A stretch of 39,624 nucleotides of DNA, taken from NCBI GenBank assembly GCA_031268175.1, contig JAIRXR010000002.1, forward strand, positions 1 through 39,624. Direction: 5' to 3'. A model generated the notes under the pieces. It was not told where the DNA came from. It did no database searches and saw nothing but the letters and a program-made list of their open reading frames with translations. Position 1 is the stretch's first letter. Every line of letters starts with the position of its first letter. Origin of the DNA: Puniceicoccales bacterium (GTDB taxonomy: Bacteria > Verrucomicrobiota > Verrucomicrobiia > Opitutales > JAIRKQ01). The translations under genes and the position numbers were made by a program. Positions 8,275 through 15,528 of this stretch are shown one piece after another.

Positions 8275-8532
8275 CTATGCGTCGAACGCAAATCTGGCAA
8301 ATGCTCTCTTGCGCCTATTCGCCGCATTTCTGTGGATCACGTTCTTTTTGGCGGCCTTGTCCAAAGCAGAGACGTAGTCGCGGGCCACAAACTTCACATC
8401 TTCTGTGCATGATCCGATGGCTGCACGAAGCTTCCTTGCAAGCGTCCGCAGTTTTCCAATCACTGCCCCATTCGCCGAAGCCCGACACACAGATTGTACC
8501 ATCGACTTTCGCGCTGCCCTCTTATTCGCCAT
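8275..8532 (-). CDS. rpsT: 30S ribosomal protein S20
   Basis: At 85 residues, this very basic protein has the S20 pattern: MANKRAARKSMVQSVCR at the N-terminus, the middle LRTLARKLRAAIGS segment, and the C-terminal KKNVIHRNAANRRKRAFAR, which is the hallmark S20 ending. S20 is a primary 16S rRNA-binding protein at the foot of the small subunit. The ATG follows a clear AAGGA Shine-Dalgarno with 8-base spacing. The gene lies upstream of tRNA-Leu and tRNA-Pro, separated from them by a candidate terminator. Confidence 0.93.
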   Translation of the reverse strand: MANKRAARKSMVQSVCRASANGAVIGKLRTLARKLRAAIGSCTEDVKFVARDYVSALDKAAKKNVIHRNAANRRKRAFARFAFDA

Positions 8533-9015
8533 TCTCTATTCCTTAGACCGAAATTTCCCACACCCTATGCCTCCATTTCGAAAAGTCAAGAAAAAAATCC
8601 ACTGGTCTGAAAATTTTTCGTCGCGAAAAACTGGAACGCGAAAAACTGAAATTTTGTCGCAATACCGGTGTTCATTTTTACATTTCGTCCACTTTGCATT
8701 CGCTGATGGTCGTCTAGCAAAATGTCATGTTGCAGCAGCACGGAGAAGACGCCGGCCGGCAGCGCGAAAAACTTATTAACATTTTCGACAAAAAATATGT
8801 TAACAACGCGCTAATAACTTGTGAAATACGGCGCGTATTCACAAATTGAAACAATTCACTAACGCAGTTGTTAACAGGCTTTGCACCGCGCAACCCGTCG
8901 CAATTGCAGCAAATGTGGACTTATTAACATATTCACACCGCATAATAATAATACTAAATCTATTAATATATTAGTAGTAATTATTTGCTGAGCGGCGTAT
9001 AGTATCGTCCGCCGA
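8533..9015. other. AT-rich divergent gap with repeated TTAACA words
   Basis: This 483-base region separates the divergent rpsT and birA genes and contains no credible coding frame. Four same-orientation nonamers ending in TTAACA lie at 8773-8781 (TTATTAACA), 8797-8805 (ATGTTAACA), 8868-8876 (TTGTTAACA) and 8921-8929 (TTATTAACA). An imperfect inverted repeat TTGTGAAATAC/GTATTCACAA spans 8819-8844. The stretch 8941-8985 is strongly AT-rich, with the palindrome TAATATATTA at 8964-8973. The layout could be a replication-origin-like element or a transcriptional operator cluster; neither is proven. Confidence 0.6.
8998..9003 (+). promoter_or_regulatory. -10 element (TATAGT) for birA
   Basis: TATAGT matches the -10 consensus at four to five positions and lies 12 bases before the birA ATG, giving a very short leader. 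I cannot see a good -35 at 17 bases; the upstream DNA is AT-rich. Confidence 0.4.
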
Positions 9016-9816
9016 ATGCACATGGAAAATGCTACACACATTTTTGAAAACATTCGCACCCATGCATTTCCAATTACCGTGTTTTTAAGGGATCGGACGC
9101 GGAGCACGAACGTGGATGCAAAAAATATGCTGCTAGGCGGTGAGCCACCACCGTTTATCGTGTTGGCCAAATCCCAATCTGCCGCCTATGGAAGGCTGGG
9201 AATGGCGTGGGAGGGGGATGCGATTGGAAACCTGTACGCTTCGTTTGCATTGGAGCTAACCGACAAATTGGAGCGAAACATGGCAATGTTCACGCGGCAT
9301 GTAGCCGCGGAGATTTGCGAATCGTTGGCGAAAAGATTTTCGGTGGTGGCGGCGGTAAAGTGGCCGAATGACATATGCGTGGGGGAAGAAAAAATTTGCG
9401 GTTTGCTGCTCGAAGTGTCCAGGAGTGGTGGCGGAGTTATGAGCGCGGTTCTGGGAGTTGGGCTAAACATTTTGAGCGCTCCTGCGCTAGAAAACGCGCC
9501 ATATGCCGCTGCCTGCCTTCAGGATTTTTCGCGGAAAAAGTTGGATTTTGACGTGGAGGCCACTGCTGTGATTTTAGTAATTGTTGCGGCCATTGGCAGG
9601 TTCGATGGTACGGCAAATGAAAAAATACGCGAGAAATGGAACGCATTTGACGCAATGCTTGGCAAGGATGTGGAGGTATTTGATTCGAATTGGGTTGTGC
9701 GTGGCAGGTGTCTGGGCATTGGCGGAAGAGGGGAACTTCTGGTCGAGCAGTGCGGCGGAACCGTCGCAGGAGTAAGCGGCGGACACGCGAAGATAATGCA
9801 ATCGGGCGGAGTTTAG
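9016..9816 (+). CDS. birA: Biotin--protein ligase, short form without HTH
   Basis: The 266-residue protein is a class I biotin protein ligase: it lacks the N-terminal DNA-binding domain and starts directly at the catalytic fold. DRTRSTNVDAKNML (26-39) corresponds to the D..STN substrate-binding segment, VKWPNDI at 114-120 is the invariant catalytic block, and KICGLLLE follows. The C-terminal small beta domain carries the GRGELLVE strand. The biotinyl-AMP loop, usually GRGRRGR, reads AAYGRLGMAW (56-65) here, a departure that keeps only part of the basic motif. It biotinylates the acetyl-CoA carboxylase carrier protein. A second ATG two codons in is an alternative start. Confidence 0.9.
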   Translation: MHMENATHIFENIRTHAFPITVFLRDRTRSTNVDAKNMLLGGEPPPFIVLAKSQSAAYGRLGMAWEGDAIGNLYASFALELTDKLERNMAMFTRHVAAEICESLAKRFSVVAAVKWPNDICVGEEKICGLLLEVSRSGGGVMSAVLGVGLNILSAPALENAPYAAACLQDFSRKKLDFDVEATAVILVIVAAIGRFDGTANEKIREKWNAFDAMLGKDVEVFDSNWVVRGRCLGIGGRGELLVEQCGGTVAGVSGGHAKIMQSGGV

Positions 9817-9819
9817 GCC

Positions 9820-9848
9820 TTGACAAAAAACATTCCACCTATTTTGCT
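9820..9848 (+). promoter_or_regulatory. Promoter for tRNA-Leu(CAG)
   Basis: A perfect -35 TTGACA (9820-9825) starts 4 bases after the birA stop codon. At 17 bases the -10 position reads TTTGCT (9843-9848), which is weak, but its distance to the tRNA at 9858 is right. Confidence 0.55.
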
Positions 9849-9857
9849 TTGGTACCT

Positions 9858-9942
9858 GCTCAGGTGGTGAAATTGGTAGACACGCTGTCTTCAGGCGGCA
9901 GTGCCGAGAGGTATAGGGGTTCGAATCCCCTCCTGAGCACCA
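9858..9942 (+). tRNA. tRNA-Leu (anticodon CAG)
   Basis: An 85-base class II tRNA: acceptor GCTCAGG/CCTGAGC, D arm with AATTGGTAGACA, anticodon stem CTGTC/GGCAG around TTCAGGC (CAG), a variable arm, T arm GGGGTTCGAATCCCC, and encoded CCA at 9940-9942. Its acceptor and D arm are nearly identical to those of the tRNA-Leu(GAG) gene 1.8 kb away. Confidence 0.96.
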
Positions 9943-10099
9943 GCCATCGACGAACGTGCGACCGGGGGGATTTTAGAAGTGCGCGGCACAGTGGCGCGAC
10001 AGACTCCGCCAAAGGTGGCGAAAAGTAGGAATCTCGTCTCGTGATCAAATTCTTAGTAGGCCTAGCGATGGCAATGCCGCGATCGCAGGTGGAATTTTG

Positions 10100-10130
10100 A
10101 AAAATAAAAAGAGCCACCTCACGGCGACTC
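10100..10130 (-). terminator. Intrinsic terminator after the micropeptide gene
   Basis: On the minus strand GAGTCGCC (10123-10130) pairs with GGTGGCTC (10111-10118) over eight positions, with two G-T pairs and a GTGA tetraloop. The tail TTTTTATTTTT (10100-10110) follows at once. This is a textbook terminator placed 34 bases beyond the micropeptide stop. Confidence 0.85.
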
Positions 10131-10164
10131 CGTTAAATGTTGCCACTGTGTGAAAACGGAAGAA

Positions 10165-10209
10165 CTACTTCTTTTTTCCGCCACCACATCCGCCTTTACC
10201 GCAAGCCAT
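10165..10209 (-). CDS. 14-residue Cys/Gly/Lys micropeptide, unknown
   Basis: A 15-codon frame encodes MACGKGGCGGGKKK. It is preceded by a perfect Shine-Dalgarno (TAAGGAGG, ideal spacing to the ATG), unusually strong for this window, and followed by an intrinsic terminator at 10100-10130, so it behaves like a monocistronic gene. Cys3 and Cys8 (C-x4-C), the glycine-rich body and the lysine tail suggest metal or nucleic-acid binding, but this is inference. A 14-bp palindrome sits 5 bases upstream of the Shine-Dalgarno. I do not recognise a family. It lies downstream of the PpiD-like gene on the same strand, so readthrough from that gene is possible. Confidence 0.75.
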   Translation of the reverse strand: MACGKGGCGGGKKK

Positions 10210-10225
10210 AGTATCCTCCTTATTG

Positions 10226-10239
10226 TTGATAATTATCAA
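10226..10239. promoter_or_regulatory. Palindrome TTGATAATTATCAA, operator candidate
   Basis: This is a perfect 14-bp palindrome placed between the promoter region and the Shine-Dalgarno of the micropeptide gene. Its GATAAT half-sites resemble those bound by Fur-family metalloregulators, whose classical box is built from GATAAT hexamers. The regulator is not identified. Confidence 0.55.
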
Positions 10240-10266
10240 AAGACGGGCAGCAGTCTTGCTTTTTTA

Positions 10267-10298
10267 GGAAAAGTATCAAGTCTTTTCTGGAAAAGTAT
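10267..10298. repeat. Two direct repeats GGAAAAGTAT, 22-bp period
   Basis: GGAAAAGTAT occurs at 10267-10276 and again at 10289-10298, exactly 22 bases apart (about two helical turns), upstream of the micropeptide gene. On the minus strand the distal copy forms a TATACT -10-like hexamer. The spacing suggests side-by-side protein binding. Confidence 0.5.
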
Positions 10299-10319
10299 AA
10301 AATTTTTTAAAAATTTTCC

Positions 10320-11909
10320 CTAGTGTGCGATGGACGCAATTAATTCTGCAAAAAAGTTATCCAGAAGAAAATTTCTATGGAAATTTTTAAAAAACGCCTC
10401 CGCAGCGCTGCGATCATCCTTCGAAATGGTTTCGTTTGTTGGAATTTTCCTGCCGGTAATCGCCAGCATCAAGACCTCGTTTTCATTCAAAGCGACCAAT
10501 CTCAACATGTCAGTTTTTCCCATGGACATCAGGGCATTTTTATGCAGCTGATCGACGGATTTTTTTTCCGCATTGGATACGGAAATTCCCTCGTAGCTTT
10601 CGTATTTTACGGCTGCCCCATCGAAGATGCTGCGGATGTCATTGCCTGCCATTGAGGAGGCGATCACCTCCCTGCGCAGTCTCTCGATCCTTTCGGTGAA
10701 TGCGGCCATTTTCTTTTCCCGCACTATGTCATCTCTGACCAGCTGTTTCGCCTCTTCGAATGCCAGCGCGCGTGCCTCGTTTTTTTCTTCTAGGAATAGG
10801 ACAACGCAGCCGAATGCGGCAGGACACGGATCGGTGTAGTATCGACCGGCGTCCAAGTCGCAGGCAGCCAACAGGTAGGTTGCGCTGACACCACTCACGT
10901 CCGGAAGCTCCTTCCTGGAGTAGGGCGCGATTTTTTCCTTCTTGAGGCCGAATTTTTCAATGGTTCTCGCGAACTTCTCACCATTTAATTCTGCGTCGCT
11001 GCCGTACAATTCAGCCACGAAATTTTCGGCGGCGGCATATGCCAACAGCGTCGATTTTGCGTTTATGTAAGCTTCGCGCACATATTCTCTTTCATCGAGA
11101 AAATCAGCATTTTTCGCAAAACTAGCTCTATTTTCATGAAAAAACGCCATGAGGTCTTCGTCCGTTGGAATGCCAATTTCGCCTTCGAATTTTTTGCTTT
11201 CAAACTTTACCATTGACACGGAATGCATCTGCGGTCGCGCGTACTTGCCTGCGTGTTCTTTGTAAAAATTTTCCATTTTTACTTCGCCTATGTCTTCATC
11301 TACCTTGATGCCATCCCCGGTTATCGTCGCAACGAGGAAGTCGTACTCGGTGAATAGCCGCGCTAGGTAGTCAGCCACCTGGCCGTCGAAGGCGACACCA
11401 CTTCCAGCGAGCATTGCCTCGACCTCTCTAATCCTGTAATTCTCGCACAAAATCTGTTTCAGTCGCTCCTTTCCGCCGCCTCCACGATCGAATATTTCCA
11501 GGATCGACGCGTAGTGATCCCGAGAAAAATCACCGTTCTCATCAATGAAACCAGGGATTGATACCATGTATTTCCTCAGACTTTCGGCGGAGGGATTTGG
11601 AATTTCGAACTCATCGGCTAGGCCAATGGAAGCTATGCGGCGCAAAATCAGGCGATCAAGGCTACCTCTAGCGGCGGCAATGTCTTTGTTTTCGAGCAAA
11701 TGCGCGTAGGTGACATTTTCTGCAATTCTGCTTATTTCACGGACATTTGATAGATCCTGTCCGTAGAAGTATGTGCGCTTCACCTTTGCGCGGCCGATGC
11801 CCGGCGAAGCTCCTATTGTGAAAACAAAGGCGACGATGATGATGATTAAAAGGAGGCCAAGTAGCCATTTGTGGTGCTTTTGTAGAAAATTTTGCAGTGC
11901 GGAAATCAT
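10320..11909 (-). CDS. PpiD/SurA-N-like periplasmic chaperone, membrane-anchored
   Basis: The 529-residue protein starts with MISALQNFLQKHHKWLLGLLL, continuing into one membrane anchor (about 12-33) like that of PpiD. A large soluble region follows, with SurA_N-type helices (about 60-230): AARGSLDRLILRRIASIGLADEFEIPNP resembles the family's N-terminal helical repeat. No clear parvulin motif is visible in the middle, so proline isomerase activity is doubtful. PpiD-like proteins stand at the Sec translocon and help secreted proteins fold. I chose the ATG at 11909 because it places the anchor at the N-terminus; the frame is open to 12005. The gene is divergent from the HTH gene at 12181. Confidence 0.7.
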   Translation of the reverse strand: MISALQNFLQKHHKWLLGLLLIIIIVAFVFTIGASPGIGRAKVKRTYFYGQDLSNVREISRIAENVTYAHLLENKDIAAARGSLDRLILRRIASIGLADEFEIPNPSAESLRKYMVSIPGFIDENGDFSRDHYASILEIFDRGGGGKERLKQILCENYRIREVEAMLAGSGVAFDGQVADYLARLFTEYDFLVATITGDGIKVDEDIGEVKMENFYKEHAGKYARPQMHSVSMVKFESKKFEGEIGIPTDEDLMAFFHENRASFAKNADFLDEREYVREAYINAKSTLLAYAAAENFVAELYGSDAELNGEKFARTIEKFGLKKEKIAPYSRKELPDVSGVSATYLLAACDLDAGRYYTDPCPAAFGCVVLFLEEKNEARALAFEEAKQLVRDDIVREKKMAAFTERIERLRREVIASSMAGNDIRSIFDGAAVKYESYEGISVSNAEKKSVDQLHKNALMSMGKTDMLRLVALNENEVLMLAITGRKIPTNETISKDDRSAAEAFFKNFHRNFLLDNFFAELIASIAH

Positions 11910-12180
11910 GGTAATTGAATTCGTCCAGTATAACACAGTTAAAAAAATTTTTTTCAAGCAAAAGAGGATGCTTTCGGTGGTCGCGAAACCGCCACTGCGG
12001 TACAAAATTTTGATTTTTCACGAAAATATGTTATATGCGATGCGTCGTCGGCTGGCACCACTCGCGGATGGATTTAGAATGATTTCCAAAATTTTACACC
12101 GGTTGAAAAACTTCCCGCCGCGGCTGCCTCGCAAAAATTTTGTTCTGCGCTCTCTACTAGACCAAAATATAATTAATGCT
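11910..12180. other. Divergent gap between the PpiD-like and HTH genes
   Basis: This 271-base AT-rich stretch must contain both promoters. Plausible plus-strand -10 words (TTATAT near 12030, TATAAT near 12168-12173) are present, the latter 8 bases before the HTH gene start. No confident -35 or terminator is visible. The plus-strand frame of the HTH gene runs open through it, but its composition does not look coding. Confidence 0.35.
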
Positions 12181-12591
12181 ATGGAAAACCCAGATCCGAA
12201 ATATGACGCTCAAAAATCGAAGTCATGTGAACATTTTTCCTTTTTGCTTCCATCCTCTCAGCAATGGTTTTCGCCGAAGGAAATGGCTGCAATAATCGGC
12301 AAGACTGACCAATACGTGCGCAACGCATTCGACAATCAAAAAATTCTCGGCCACCTGCTAAACGGGAGTGCGCCGAAGGGAGAGGAAAAGAGGCAGACCT
12401 ACATGATCTCCCGAGAAAGCATACTGCTGTTCCTATTCGAAACGGCCAACTTTTCGCCGGAGGATTTTCTGGAAAGGCTGCATGAAATACTGGCGAACAG
12501 ATCGATATCTCAGCTGTTGAAAATTAAACAAAAAATAGATAGCATCGTTGGCAGTCGCAGTGTTTCCTTCGTCGGCAGGCGTACGGTTTAA
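12181..12591 (+). CDS. Small helix-turn-helix DNA-binding protein, unknown
   Basis: The 136-residue protein contains a MerR/excisionase-like winged helix-turn-helix at about 30-85: SSQQWFSPKEMAAIIGKTDQ, followed by YVRNAFDNQKILGHLL, a polar loop, and the wing KRQTYMISRESILLFLF. A helical C-terminal tail (FSPEDFLERLHEILANRSISQLLKIKQKI) could mediate dimerisation. No ligand-binding domain is present. I do not recognise a named family and cannot name a target. The frame is open well upstream, but the ATG at 12181 is the first that gives a compact protein. No strong Shine-Dalgarno is seen. Confidence 0.65.
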   Translation: MENPDPKYDAQKSKSCEHFSFLLPSSQQWFSPKEMAAIIGKTDQYVRNAFDNQKILGHLLNGSAPKGEEKRQTYMISRESILLFLFETANFSPEDFLERLHEILANRSISQLLKIKQKIDSIVGSRSVSFVGRRTV

Positions 12592-13107
12592 TCGCGAGCG
12601 TCGCACCGGCATTGCCTGTGCGCGCTTCTCGTCTTAGGTAGCGGAATGATGCCCGCTCACATGGGATCGGGTGGCGCGCCGCCGCGCCGATCAGCCTGCG
12701 CTAAGGCAGATGACGCTGACGCTCAGTCTCTACTACTACGTCGCCACGGCCACGAAATTTTTACCCTACGTAGGAACCGGATTCACCGAACTCGGGATCG
12801 TTGGTCCAGCCGGCTTTGGAAATAGTGTGCTCGCCGTCGGAAAATTCTCGTCCCACGAATTGGTTGGGCAGGTTAGCTGCGGAGCGCGCTATGCCCCAAT
12901 GGTCTTTGTCAGTAGACCTGGAGCACAGGTGCGCGGATTTTGAGGTTCATATCAACTGGAGAGCGCGTAATTTTTCCAGGTCCCAATTCTGCATTCTGTA
13001 CGAGCACATGCGCGCGTTCGTATGGCAACCCTAAATTTCGTCTCCATTCAAGCAAAAAATTATCAATGCGATACCAATGTTTTTGTCAAAATTTAGCGAA
13101 ATTTTGA
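12592..13107. other. 516-base stretch with no recognised gene
   Basis: Both strands have modest open frames. A 90-codon plus frame opens with GTG at 12671 and ends at 12943, and a roughly 60-codon minus frame (about 12768-12955) has protein-like composition but no ATG. Neither has a Shine-Dalgarno or recognisable homology. I checked for tmRNA, SRP RNA, RNase P RNA and 6S RNA signatures and found none, apart from a short AAGGCAGATGACG word. A GC-rich hairpin (GAGCG...CGCTTCTC, about 12598-12634) follows the HTH gene stop. Confidence 0.5.
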
Positions 13108-13108
13108 C
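13085..13108 (-). terminator. AT-rich hairpin abutting the truA stop
   Basis: GTCAAAATTT (13085-13094) and AAATTTTGAC (13099-13108) form a perfect 10-bp stem with a 4-base loop, starting inside the truA stop codon. It lacks a T-run on the minus-strand side, so it may stabilise or end the uhpC-truA message by another mechanism. Confidence 0.4.
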
Positions 13109-13851
13109 TAGTAGCACACCCTGTCGAGGAATAGGCCACAGGCTGGCAGGCACTCCTTCCGAAAATTTTGAGCTGCGCTTTTGCCATGCAAAGCTTCAAC
13201 CAGTGAATCTACGCCGATCTTTCCCAGACCTACTTGCACTAGGCATCCGGCCAATATGCGCACCATTTTGTACAAATAGCCGCTGCCTTCGGTGATAAAT
13301 GTCACCGTATTTCCGCTGCGAGTGAAGCGCATTTCCCACATTGTTTTGACGGTGTTTTCGGAAAAATTATCAGCGTGAGCTGCGCCAAAGGCTGAAAAAT
13401 CATGCTCGCCGAGAAAATTTTCCGCGGCTTCATTCATTTTATCAACGGCTAGGCGCCCGCGTCCAAGGCTTAGAACGTACCTGTAGTTGAATGGTGATGC
13501 CTCCCCTTCGAGAATGCGGTATGCGTAGCGCTTGCGTACGGCGGAAAATCGCGCGTGGAACGCTTGGTTCACTTCTTTCGCGGAAAATACCTGAATTGTT
13601 TTCGGGATGTTGCTTCCAAATGCGCGAACCAATTTTTCGGCGCCGTGGTCCCACTCGGCGTCAAAGTGAAAAACTTGCCGTAGCGCATGAACACCTGCGT
13701 CGGTTCTTCCACTGCCGTGCACCCTGATCGATGTGCCAAAAATGGACGCCAGACGCCTTTCTAAAACATTCTGGATCCCATTACCGCTCGGCTGGCTTTG
13801 CCATCCGTCGAAATCCGTACCGTCGTAGCTGCAGGTACACTTCCATCGCAT
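13108..13851 (-). CDS. truA: tRNA pseudouridine(38-40) synthase
   Basis: The 247-residue protein shows TruA blocks in order: YDGTDFDGWQSQP at 9-21, GSGRTDAGVHA at 46-56 with catalytic Asp51, NQAFHARFSAVRKRYAYRI near 104, HDFSAFGAAHADN in the middle, and GSGYLYKMVRILAGCLVQVGLGK near the C-terminus. It modifies uridines 38-40 in the anticodon arm of many tRNAs. It lies 15 bases after the uhpC-like gene with an AGGGGG-type Shine-Dalgarno between them, so the two probably form an operon without an obvious functional link. Confidence 0.97.
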   Translation of the reverse strand: MRWKCTCSYDGTDFDGWQSQPSGNGIQNVLERRLASIFGTSIRVHGSGRTDAGVHALRQVFHFDAEWDHGAEKLVRAFGSNIPKTIQVFSAKEVNQAFHARFSAVRKRYAYRILEGEASPFNYRYVLSLGRGRLAVDKMNEAAENFLGEHDFSAFGAAHADNFSENTVKTMWEMRFTRSGNTVTFITEGSGYLYKMVRILAGCLVQVGLGKIGVDSLVEALHGKSAAQNFRKECLPACGLFLDRVCY

Positions 13852-13866
13852 GGTAGCGTTCGCCCC

Positions 13867-15186
13867 CTACGCCATGACCTTGTGCCGCTGGCTGGTCCTA
13901 TTCCAGTTAAGCATGAAGAAAAATGCACCGGCTGCCGCACACACGACGAAGAACAGAAATGTTGCATTCCATCCCCACTCGTCGGCTATTTTCCCGACGC
14001 CCCATCCGGAAACGGCGCTTCCCATGTAGCCAAATGTCCCAGTCAATCCGGCGCCAGTCGCCGCCGCGCGTCGCGACCCGAACTCCGCACCGGCTATGCC
14101 GGCGAGCGTCTGTGGCCCGTAGATGAAAAATCCAATCGCAAATAGAAACAGCGTATTTATAAGTGTCGAATGGGATGGCATGGCCCAGAACATCAGCAGC
14201 GCGAGTATTAGCACTGCCATAAAGTAGAACGCCGCGCAATTGCGCCGACCGGCAAAAACTTTGTCCGACATCCATCCGGCGACGAATCCACCAACGGCCC
14301 CCATCAGTTCGAATGCGGAGTTCAACCACGCAGCTCCCATGACGCTCGATCCTCTAGCCTCCTGCAAAAACGTTGGAGCCCAGTTGAAAAAGCCCATGCG
14401 AATTATGTAGACGAAAAAGTTTGCAACGCAAACGTACCACAGTGATTTGTTGGGCAGTATGTGTTCAAAAAACACTTCCTTGAATGTTATGTCCTCCCTA
14501 TCCGAGTGGCCGCTTTCGTTGAACAGGTTTTCCTTTTCCTCAATGGATGGAAGGCCCAGTGACTGCGGACTATCTCTTAGGCTCTGGACAAGCAGAGTTG
14601 CCATGAAGATCGCTACGATGGCCGGGATAAAAAACACATACCGCCATTCGAGATGGATCAGGATGTTCGATCCGCACAGCAATATGGCGACACTCCCGAG
14701 CTGGTGCGACGCGTTTACGATCCCCCATTTCATTCCCAATTCGTGCGGCGAATACCACTGGGTCATGAGACGCGAAATGGGAGGCCATCCCGCCGATTGG
14801 AAAAGGCCGTTTAGTGCATAGGCCACGACAAATATCCACAGCGCATTTGAAAATCCTATGCACACGCTGCACGCAGCCGAACCCAGAAGCCCTATCGTCA
14901 TGAACCACCGAGCATTCGTCCTATCGCAGATGATACCACTGAAAAATTTTCCAAATCCGTAGATTAGTGAAAAGGCCGTGAAAACCCATCCAATCTCCGA
15001 TTTCGAGCAACCGAACTCGGCAAGCATCTTCGGCGTTGCAACTTGAAAATTCTGGCGTACCAGGTAAAACGTCGCATAGCCGGCGATCAGCGAACATATT
15101 ATGCGCCGGCGCCAGTAGCGATATTTTTGGTCAACGATATCCGCCGACAACGCGCAACGCCCAGCAGTTTTTTTGCCAATAGACAT
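13867..15186 (-). CDS. uhpC: Hexose-phosphate/organophosphate transporter, UhpC-like (MFS/OPA)
   Basis: At 439 residues with about 12 membrane helices, this is an organophosphate:phosphate antiporter family protein. It begins with the family block YRYWRRRIICSLIAGYATFY (about 23-42) and continues through SGIICDRTNARWFM and GWPPISRLMTQWYS. The pattern and exact length match UhpC best. UhpC is a glucose-6-phosphate sensor-transporter in E. coli, and its homologue in Chlamydia works as a G6P transporter. I prefer the ATG at 15186; a GTG at 15240 would add 18 residues. It is divergent from glgC, which suggests a shared regulatory region and a link between imported G6P and glycogen synthesis. Confidence 0.8.
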   Translation of the reverse strand: MSIGKKTAGRCALSADIVDQKYRYWRRRIICSLIAGYATFYLVRQNFQVATPKMLAEFGCSKSEIGWVFTAFSLIYGFGKFFSGIICDRTNARWFMTIGLLGSAACSVCIGFSNALWIFVVAYALNGLFQSAGWPPISRLMTQWYSPHELGMKWGIVNASHQLGSVAILLCGSNILIHLEWRYVFFIPAIVAIFMATLLVQSLRDSPQSLGLPSIEEKENLFNESGHSDREDITFKEVFFEHILPNKSLWYVCVANFFVYIIRMGFFNWAPTFLQEARGSSVMGAAWLNSAFELMGAVGGFVAGWMSDKVFAGRRNCAAFYFMAVLILALLMFWAMPSHSTLINTLFLFAIGFFIYGPQTLAGIAGAEFGSRRAAATGAGLTGTFGYMGSAVSGWGVGKIADEWGWNATFLFFVVCAAAGAFFFMLNWNRTSQRHKVMA

Positions 15187-15528
15187 CGCACGCAGCCTGC
15201 CGCTATATCCTGCGAAAGCAATTTTTTTGCTAAATTTCACACAGTTTTGGCAAAAATTTCCCCAAAGCCTGGAAAATTTTCGGCCGTAAGCTGCAAACGA
15301 AAGATTTTTCTTGATTTTTTACGTTCACAATTTTTGAGCATCGTTGCCGGTCGAAAAACGCTCTTTCCGTTGCGGATTGGAGAGTGCGGCCCGTGAGGGG
15401 GAAGCGGAAAATGCGGGCGCGCAGGGCCCGCCAAACAGCAACTTTGGAGTGCTAGACTTCGCTGCGCTACTTCTAGATGTCGCGGTAAAAATTGACATTG
15501 CATTGACAATTATTACGGTCGTTCGTCG
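15187..15528. other. Divergent regulatory region between uhpC and glgC
   Basis: This 342-base gap holds the start regions of two probably linked metabolic genes. A tandem ATTGACATTG/CATTGACAAT motif with two TTGACA hexamers (15492-15497 and 15503-15508) lies just upstream of glgC, though a matching -10 is not clear. A GC-rich hairpin (GCGGGC...GCCCGC, about 15413-15431) is also present. No coding frame is convincing. Confidence 0.45.

Noticed and set aside
12595..12760. SRP RNA, tmRNA, 6S RNA or RNase P RNA
   Set aside because: A short AAGGCAGATGACG string is shared with E. coli 4.5S RNA, but the essential GGAAG/AGCAGC core and folding are absent. No tmRNA, 6S or RNase P signature motifs were found on either strand.
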